The notes beneath the pieces were generated by a model that was not told the origin of the DNA, did no database searches, and was given only the letters and a program-made list of their open reading frames with translations. A stretch of DNA of 64,000 nucleotides. Origin: Amphibalanus amphitrite (lineage: Eukaryota; Arthropoda; Thecostraca; Balanomorpha; Balanidae). Each line of letters starts with the position of its first letter. Position 1 is the stretch's first letter. A program made the position numbers and the translations under genes. Positions 55,561 to 64,000 of the stretch are shown here, one piece after another. Where the stretch lies: NCBI RefSeq assembly GCF_019059575.1, contig NW_024881518.1, positions 744,001 through 808,000 of the forward strand. The letters run 5' to 3'.

Positions 55561-58500
55561 AGAACCGGTCTTACAAAAATGCCAACCAATCAAAATGTCG
55601 CTCTAAAAGGGCGATGCTATCGCCACGTGGTGGTGAAAAAACACACTAATCTAGGATAGCATTTTACATAGGAGTATTCTCAAGGACGAACGGGCGCGTC
55701 CATGCATTTCGGATGATTGGTATATCGCTTCATCGTCCATGATAATGCCCGAAACTGCTATTAGGAATTCATGGACAGCGAGACGTCCATGCAATCCCAG
55801 CCGTCCATGTTAATACCCTAAAAACCGCAAATTGTCCATGGGTTTACAACATTTCAAGCACTGCAGGCTCCAGGACATGGAGACCAAGACAAGGCGGGAC
55901 AGGGAAGGACAAGACAGGATAAGGTAGGGCTAGGCAATAGGCATATGGTCAAGCAAAACACCACGGAGCATGATGGAAGACAGGAGCAGTTTAAAAAGAT
56001 GTGTTTGTTTTCCCAATCTGTACTATCGGTCTAAGATACGGATCCCAACGACCTGGAGATTGGATGCAGCCTGGATACCCTCAGCTGTCAGAGTGACCTA
56101 GCTCAGCTGCCAGCTATAAGAACGGCCCAGCTGTCAGAATAGGTCATCACCGTTCCGTGCTTCTATCCTCAGGATACTGAAATCCTTCTCCTCCACGCCG
56201 CAACCCCTCCGGGCTGGACAGGCAACTTTATCTCATGGGGGCTGCTCCCTTCGAGCGGCACCGCTGCTCCCGAGGGAGCGCACCCCGTAGCCGGGTGCAG
56301 TGAGTGCCTTGGGGCTGGGTGGCCTGTCCTCTGGACGGGCTCAGCCCCGGCGACTCACTAGGGTGCCTGCCCAGACCAATGTCTCCCCCTATATCCTATC
56401 ATCCTCCCGGCTCTGAAATGGTCTTGTCAGACCGAAAGGGCCTAACCCAACAAAACAAACAGAATAGGAGCCAGTGCACCACGCTCCACGCGCACGAGTG
56501 GTGGCGAGGGCTTTTAACGAATCCATGTCTGCTCTGACCACTGGAATACCTTATGTTTAAACCAATAGTCACAAACATCTGCTATCCTGATACCAGCTGA
56601 TAAACCACCTTTTTTTGGAACACAGCAGCAAGCCTTCCTTTTTACGTTCTCCGATAGGTGCAGGGTTGTCGAATAATCTACATTCGATTCTTCAATTGGA
56701 TACCAACTTTTGGTGAGGCGATTCCAAACCGACATTTGGTGTTTTGAAATTCGAGTGCTATTTTTTTTTTATACTTTATAACATAAATCGACACAAATGT
56801 AGGTATTATATGCTCAGAATTTGGTAAAAAGTCAAAATTTTTCTCAATTTTCCGGTATGGAAAATTGATTTTGGTAGTTCCCCATAGTTTTGGTTGGTAT
56901 TTGGTTTAGTATCGGTTTCCCAATTACCTGCAATTGACATCACTATTCTACACAGAGTCGCGGCACGATCGCGCTGTTCTGTGACCGCCGCCTGTGCCGC
57001 TCAGGAGTGGCCGGTGCCGATCATTTGACCAGATAGCTCCACTCCAGGCCCGACATGCCGGTCTGGCCAGCAGCGAGCATTGCTGCGGTTAGCTGGAGCG
57101 AGAATTTCTAAAATCATTTTCAATCAGATAGTGCTGGAATCCGGCAGTGGTACTGAATGAAAGCGGAGCAGCGGGCTAACGGTTCATATCCCATGTGATA
57201 CGTTGCACGTTGTTTCACTAGTGGTGAGAGGTGGACTTCGAAGATAGGTGCGAGTGCGCAAACAATTTATGATATTTCCTGTTACCCTAATGTGCATCGC
57301 TTACGCGGCAAACGTCTACTCTGTTAGATGTGTCACATGCACTTTTATAAATGGCTAACAACGATGATCTTGAATACATGGAATTAGGCAAATGCAAGGT
57401 CCGCCGGGCTTTTCCCCATTGGCGAAGAAAATAAGCATAGGTACATATTATATATTTTCTCCATTAACTTATGTTCGAGAGCATATTCTACAGCGAAAAA
57501 ACAGCAACCAGTGATTGTATAACAAAACAAGTCACATTTCGAAATGAATCATTCATTTCGAATGATTGATTCATTTCGACTTCATTTCATATATGCTCAA
57601 AGAATTAACTAATATCTTATGAAGTTATTTGTTTGACAGGAGCAGAGATCCTCAATCCAAATCACCCGAAAATTTATGAGCTCTCGCTTTTAGATCATTC
57701 TTTTCTCAGTACATGCCAACAGCATATTATAGTGCCTGTGCATCGGTCTGTGATTCGGAGTGTTTGTGTATGTCTGTGTGCCCGCCCCTCGACCGGCCGG
57801 CGCTCGCTGCCTGGGAACAGTGCCACCTCACGATTTCGGCGTGCCATCCAGCCAATATCAGACAATCGGACCCCTCCCCTCCCCCTCCCTGCCGCGTGCC
57901 ACTGCACTGCAGCCGCTCCCAACGAGCCCGGCCCAGACGCGGGCGGGCCGGCGACCACCCGCCAGCTGACTGCCGCTGCCGCCGCTGGCAGTGGGATGCT
58001 ACTGCTGCTGCTACTGCTACATGTGCTGTAGATACTTACTGTTGCCCTGTGTGGCTACTTTTAATACTAGTTTTTCGGATACTGAACTGATGGAGAAATG
58101 CCATTTAATTACACATCGATATCATTTTAAATACCTGCCTTCAGTTGGGATAAAATAAAAATTTCGAAGTTTTTTTTTAACAACAGCAAAGCAATTACTT
58201 TTTTGCGCAGTTTCTGAGCTGTTTTGATGCAGATAGTGGACATGTCATGCCAAGGCATAAGCTTCCTTCAACTGCGGCTGACATGCCCTCCCTTGCAACT
58301 GACCTGAGTGCGCCCCTGATGCCGCCATGCCGGCAGTCCGAGGCAGCTGGACTATCTGTGCAACGACAGTGGCCGGTGTCAGTTTATGGACCTCTTGCTC
58401 GTAGTCCCGACCAGGCATATCAAGTATTGCCTAAATGTGAATGTAAAACCCCGATGTGGGTGACAAACCGTCATGAAAAAAATGTGAACACCGCTAAATT

Positions 58501-58808
58501 GATATCCCTAAATATAAATACGAACCAAAGGCTAATGAAAGGGTGCAGCTAATTTGTGGTTTTCTTTGATTAGAACGTCGTGTGTCACTCATTTTTGTTT
58601 TAGCCCAAGAATTAAAGCAGAAGTTGTAGTAAGATAAGTAAACGTGTCAGATATAGGTATGCTTCCTAACTAATTTTACCTTCGCACTTATGGCGAGACC
58701 GAAACCATTTCGAGAGATACAGTATTGTTTGAGAATACGCAGAAAATAAACATCTTATTGTTTTTCCAGCCAATAAATATATTATTTTCATTCCTTCAAA
58801 ATCTCAAC
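55561..58808. other. Spacer with an unassigned GC-rich block and a CpG patch
   Basis: 56150-56420 is GC-rich and reads like untranslated or repeat DNA (CTCCCGAGGGAGCGCACCCC and TCTGGACGGGCTCAGCCCC), possibly a LINE end, without proof. 57720-58030 is CpG-rich with overlapping ORFs. No supported gene. Confidence 0.3.
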
Positions 58809-60000
58809 TTAACCCGCGCCCCAGTGGCGGTCTCAGCCAACTTCGCCCTAGTGAGGGGGGCATATGTTACCACCCACCTCTAACTCAAAAACTAAGATGG
58901 ATAGAAAGACGCGGTAAAAAGCAGTCGATAGCTCTCAATGCGTACGTTTGAAAGTATTTCGGTCATTTTTCATCTTAGAGCAATATTGGGGTCACCAGAG
59001 GTCATCAAAGGTCAAAATTTGCCAATGGTCATTATATTTTTCAGAAAACATGCCGTTATCTCAGGAACTATGGTAGCTAGAAAAACGCATGGAACAGCAA
59101 TCGATAGCTTTTGAACTCGTCTTTTGATAAGGTCATTATCAAAATTGACCTCAGGTCAACGGCTTAGCCTCCAGAGGGCAAAAACTCCAAAAATAGCTGT
59201 TTTTACAAAAAGTGTTTTTCGACAATAACTTTCGACTACAAAAAGCCACGACATTTCTATTGCCAGAATCGTGTTTCTCTCGCCAAGACGCGTCGAATGA
59301 ACTATAATTTGACCTAGAAAGGTCAACTTGAAAATTTGACCTCAGGTCAAGGTCATGACCTGACCGGAAAAGGTCATGTTGCATATCAGTCGATGCGTCT
59401 CGGCAAGACAAACACAATGAGACCATCCCCAGTGTTCTATCTCTTTCCAATCTCGAGTTATTGGCAAAAAACTGTTTGTAGCCTCAAATGACCTCGGATG
59501 ACCTTTCTAGAGGCTATCAGCAAAAATGACACCTTGGTCATCACGGGTTATCCAAATCATTATGATTCTGAAATATTTGGACTGTTCCTATGCGTACACA
59601 CGGATCTAGAGGCATTTTCATTTTTCTCCATTGACTTGTAATGGAAAGGTCACGCCACTGACCTGACCTTAGGTCACGGATATAAAAAATCCGAGATATA
59701 CAAATTGTAGGGGCCCATAACATCATGCAATTCACCAAGTTTAAAACCTTTCTGACAAACACTGCAGGCTGGACATGATTGCAAACTTTTTTAGGCTTGG
59801 TCAGTTAACTTGACCTGGTGACCTGACCTGACATGACCTGGGGTCAAAAATTTCACACATTGTCCAAAATTGATGTACCAAAAGCTACCCCAAGCGGCGC
59901 GGCGCTACGCGCCGCGGTTTTTTATTTACACGCAAAAAACGTGACAGGGTGGTAACATATGCCCTCCCCCCCCCCCCCACTGCACTGGGGCGAAGGTTAA
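58809..60000. mobile_element. TTAA-CCC (piggyBac-like) MITE with many AGGTCA half-sites
   Basis: Left end TTAACCCGCGCCCCAGTG; right end read inward TTAACCTTCGCCCCAGTG. The following GGGGGGCATATGTTACCACCC block is also mirrored. More than 15 AGGTCA/TGACCT hexamers lie inside, with clusters at 59310-59375 and 59800-59845. Near the right end is GCGGCGCGGCGCTACGCGCC, shared with the 28981, 41163 and 4412 elements. No transposase. Confidence 0.85.
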
Positions 60001-60400
60001 GAGACTGCAGCCGTCTACCAGCTACGTCTAGCCCGCCTATCTGCACCCCAGCTACGGCAGAGCACGGCTGAACCACTCAGCACGTCCCGCCACGGCCGTG
60101 CCGGCGGACGGGTACGCCCCGGACGTTCCTGACGTGCCGTGGCCGGTGGCGGTCGGCCGGCCGCGGTCCGGGCCGCCGCCGAGGTCGACTCGGCGCCTCC
60201 GGCAATGCTGCTCATCTCATGCCAGTCCAGCGAGCCGGCGGCGGCGCGGACGAGGCGGCGGTGCAGACTGCCCGGAGCCTACACGGCAGAGATCGGGTGG
60301 AAGAGAGAGCTCTGCATTCCTCTCAGACTCTCTCCGGCTCACAGCGCCGGCTCGTTCGTCGGTGAAACGGAGTGTCAGCCTGAATAGCTAAATGTGATTG
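60001..60400. promoter_or_regulatory. CpG island, no supported gene
   Basis: Dense CpG with overlapping ORFs in both directions; no TATA/initiator pair or domain. A promoter role is possible. Confidence 0.3.
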
Positions 60401-60414
60401 GGTCTGTTAGCCCC

Positions 60415-60458
60415 GTCAGTCAGTCAGTCAGTTAGGCAGGCAGCTAGGCAGGCAAGCA

Positions 60459-60496
<38 letters not shown>
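60415..60496. repeat. (CAGT)n then (GGCA)n microsatellite
   Basis: Four CAGT units followed from 60433 by about 14 GGCA units, some imperfect. Confidence 0.9.
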
Positions 60497-61023
60497 TCTT
60501 TCTGTCTTTCTCGTTGTTTGCCTATCAATGTGTCTGCCTGTCTGCCTCTCTGCATGCCCTTGCCTTTGCCCGTATGTTATCAACTGTCTTTCAGTAGGAG
60601 CCTTTCAATGAGAGGCCCACTTTCATTCAAACGCCACCACCTCGTCCTCAACCACCCCCTCCACCATCCAGTATTGCACCTTTTCACGTGTGCACACTGC
60701 ACAGTGCAGCATGTGCACCGACCGACGCGTCACCTGTGCACCGTGACCGTTGCACCGAACACATTGCACGCATACCAAGTCGGAGGTGCCCGCTGGCACG
60801 AGCGTCAGCGCCGAGCGCGTACCCCGAAGGTTGTTTGCGTTTGGGAATGTTGATTGCGGGATCAAGATGCCTGCATGCCTTTCACGCTGCACGCGGTCGG
60901 TGGTGTTTTGCCAGATACCTGCGTGTGGTATGCACTAAGCGCCCACCGCGCGATGTGCTGTAGCTGTCAGACAGTTAGCTTCTTTTAGCCAATAACGCAT
61001 CATTGTTGTCTTGTGATGCAAAG
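60497..61023. other. Spacer
   Basis: Rich in TGCAC words at 60690-60780. No gene supported. Confidence 0.3.
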
Positions 61024-61498
61024 TTAAAGGGACCCTCCCACCTTCAAAAAAGTTAATGAATTGGCACGAAAGTGATGTCGCTCGGTTCAGAAAGAGCGAA
61101 AACGAATATCTACCAAATTTCATCGAAAAATATTCACCGGTTTTCAAGATATTAGACTTTTACTTTTGTTTACTTTTTGGGATCTCCGCTGTTCCTAGCG
61201 ACTTTATTTGAAAGTGCGGCATTTGTTGCGCGCAAAGCAGCGTATACCACCGCGTGCTACCAAACGTTTTAGTAAAAGATTTAAAAATCGTTAGATCTCC
61301 GCTGACGTCACAAATTCTAAGGGGGCATACCAATGCACTAGCCCCTTAGAATCCGAAAACTGCAAGTTTGAAATTCCATATCTCCGAATTAAAGCATTTG
61401 TCGATGTTGTGAGTGCCCAAACCGGTATTTGCAGGCCATGGCCACCAATTTGGCTATCTCAACTCAAAACTAATGTTAAGGTGGGAGTGTCCCTTTAA
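61024..61498. mobile_element. MITE with TTAAAGGGAC(C/A)CTCCCACCTT ends
   Basis: TTAA at 61024-61027 and 61495-61498. The inverted ends TTAAAGGGAC(C/A)CTCCCACCTT agree at 20 of 21 bases. 475 bp, non-coding. Same terminal class as 39273-40061 but a different family. A TGACGTCA octamer is at 61303. Confidence 0.85.
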
Positions 61499-61750
61499 GA
61501 GGCTGGTGTAAGTCAGACGTTATGGTGATGCTGCTAAAACATTGAATACAAACTGTGTTAGATGTTTTGACTGATTGGACATTAGACAATCCCTGGAGTT
61601 TTGGTGCAAAATAATGTATGCTTCTTCGATCACCGCTCAGTCCTTTTTTGGGCAGAATCGACAATGATTCGACAAGAATGACCGTCCTCAAAATTTATCA
61701 CTTGGCATCATCCCTCCCTATCTACCTTTCTCCTCCCCATTTCCCCCTTT

Positions 61751-62627
<877 letters not shown>

Positions 62628-62659
62628 CCATAGAGATCTCTATTATAAGATCTCTATGG
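62628..62659. repeat. Short perfect hairpin
   Basis: CCATAGAGATC (62628-62638) and GATCTCTATGG (62649-62659) enclose a 10-bp loop; AATATC-like bases extend the stem imperfectly. Confidence 0.75.
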
Positions 62660-62945
62660 TAATATCAGCCAGAATTCAGAACTGGAACGATTGTTGACTA
62701 GCGCGACAGCAAAACAGCATTCAAATTCACGAATAAAGGAATTTATGTGTGCATTAATCGTTATCGTAAACTTTCTGACGGTAAAGGTAAAGGTTAAGGC
62801 CAAGGGAAGGGGTATCGAAGTTCACAGGTACTTCCTCATTCTACGGTGGGGTTCATCCCTCGGCATCTGCCTCTGCGACCGGACAAGCTGTTCTGGCGTT
62901 ACCGGCTTCCCTAAAGCAGCCGTGATATCATGTTTGCAATAGATA

Positions 62946-63090
62946 ATGATCTACAGGCTGTCAGCGCTGCGGTCTCCGGGTCCGGCTAAACTCTCAAAGA
63001 ATTCCTCTTTTGCCGACTTTGGGTTGTTTGCGGCCAGTGGCGGCGAAGTGAGGCCGCTTATTGGACTGGTTCCCACCGTGTGTTCGCTAG
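62946..63090 (+). CDS. Candidate exon, unknown protein
   Basis: An ORF (MIYRLSALRSPGPAKLSKNS...) begins just after an acceptor-like TTTGCAATAG and stays open to GCTAG|GTAAGC, a good donor, at 63091. No domain is recognised and no partner exon was linked, so it may be chance. Confidence 0.25.
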
Positions 63091-64000
63091 GTAAGCCACA
63101 TAGTGAGCCGGCATTATTGGGTACTTTTTAACGGCAATGTCGTCAGTGATCCAACGGTGGCTGTCGATTTAATTGCACGGACCAAAATGAGAGAAATGGA
63201 GGGGAGGCCCGGCGGCTGGCTTGGCTTCGGGGAAGTGTTTATTGTTGGGGAAAAGAGGATCACTGAGAGCCACCGAGAGGATTCGCCTTCGACCCTCCAC
63301 GAGATAAAAATCTGGAGGGTGGGTGGGTACGAGATATCAAGGAAACCTGCTTTGATTCTAAGTTGCATTCTCGGCTCGTGTAGCCTTTGATTTGCACGGA
63401 ACGACATCCCACAGCATTGTTGTGGTTTGCGGAAAGGGGTGGATTTCTAAGCTTTCACTTTGTTGAGCAATGGCGGAAATGCCAACACCGGAATTACGGG
63501 ATAGAGATGTTGGAATGCTCACAGATTATCATTTAAACTGAGCTGTTGTTTGCTTCGGAAACACCCAGGACTTAAAAAGCTCTAATTCAGACGACGCAGA
63601 GCTTTAAAGTCCATGGCGCGTGCTGTGGCTTAACCAAAACTAGCTTCTAAGAGCATGTAAATTTGCAAAGCATATCTCACTTATCCTTGATCGTAGCAGA
63701 TGCTCCCAAAACCCATCAAAGGCAGGTGCTGAATTCAAGGCCAGTGTAGTACAATGCCAGCCTCACATGCCTCAGAAAGGCAGCCAGCGTATAGGTGATG
63801 TGACAGTAAGGGAGAGACTCGTGTAACGTGTAAAGCAAATTCTGTCCAAATAGTTTCTTTGAGTGTCTAGCTTCTGAGGCCGGGGCCGTTGACGAGTCAC
63901 CAGTGGTCAGAGTTTCCGCTGCTCCGCCGCTCGTAATTTCTTCACCTCGGGGTTGACCAATGGACATCGTCAGTGACCGTTGTCGCAATACAGGTCAGAT
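63091..64000. other. Right-edge region, nothing firm
   Basis: A minus-strand ORF at 63716-63988 and others lack motifs. No element ends seen. Confidence 0.3.

Overview
This is eukaryotic DNA, most likely from an arthropod and quite possibly a crustacean (inference). The evidence is an insect/crustacean-type gustatory receptor, a fibrinogen-domain secreted protein with an arthropod TCAGT initiator, relics of P-element, hAT, piggyBac-like and RNase H-bearing LINE elements, very long (CT)n tracts and many CpG-rich islands. There are no operons, ribosome binding sites or bacterial genes. I cannot name the species. The window is gene-poor and full of transposable elements.

Genes. Only two protein-coding genes are firmly supported, both on the minus strand: the 5' part of a secreted fibrinogen-like protein (1-303, running off the left edge, with a well-spaced TATA box and initiator) and an intact single-exon gustatory receptor-like gene (5762-6991). 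Several CpG-rich patches look like promoters or first exons; the best is 34174-34242 (minus strand; CRE site, ATG and consensus splice donor). A few other candidate exons (13640, 18731, 48363, 62946) have splice-like borders but no recognisable domain.

Mobile-element layout. 649-1641: 1-kb MITE at a TA target. 1902-1961 plus 4412 onward: a TTAA-type MITE split by a 2.4-kb hAT-like element (1962-4403) that carries a 21-bp minisatellite. 8204-8500: foldback element. 9649-10825: broken P-element-type transposase. 21072-21225: short GC-rich MITE. 27007-27295: hAT MITE dimer made of ACTCCG repeats. 28715-30497: a MITE holding two further insertions, one TTAA type and one hAT type with a 20-bp minisatellite. 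39273-40061 and 61024-61498: TTAAAGGG-ended MITEs. 41163-41581, 52626-53800 and 58809-60000: more TTAA-CCC elements. About 42500-48355: three tandem copies of a 1.64-1.68 kb unit, the third split by a 2.1-kb hAT element. 50652-51775: two head-to-head LINE fragments.

What stands out. The TTAA-CCC elements all carry dense AGGTCA/TGACCT hexamers, the half-site bound by nuclear hormone receptors. The hAT-like elements carry internal or subterminal simple tandem arrays. Insertion events can be proved inside the window because related empty sites are also present. No gene pathway or operon logic is visible; the window is mainly a record of insertion, tandem amplification and decay around a few genes.
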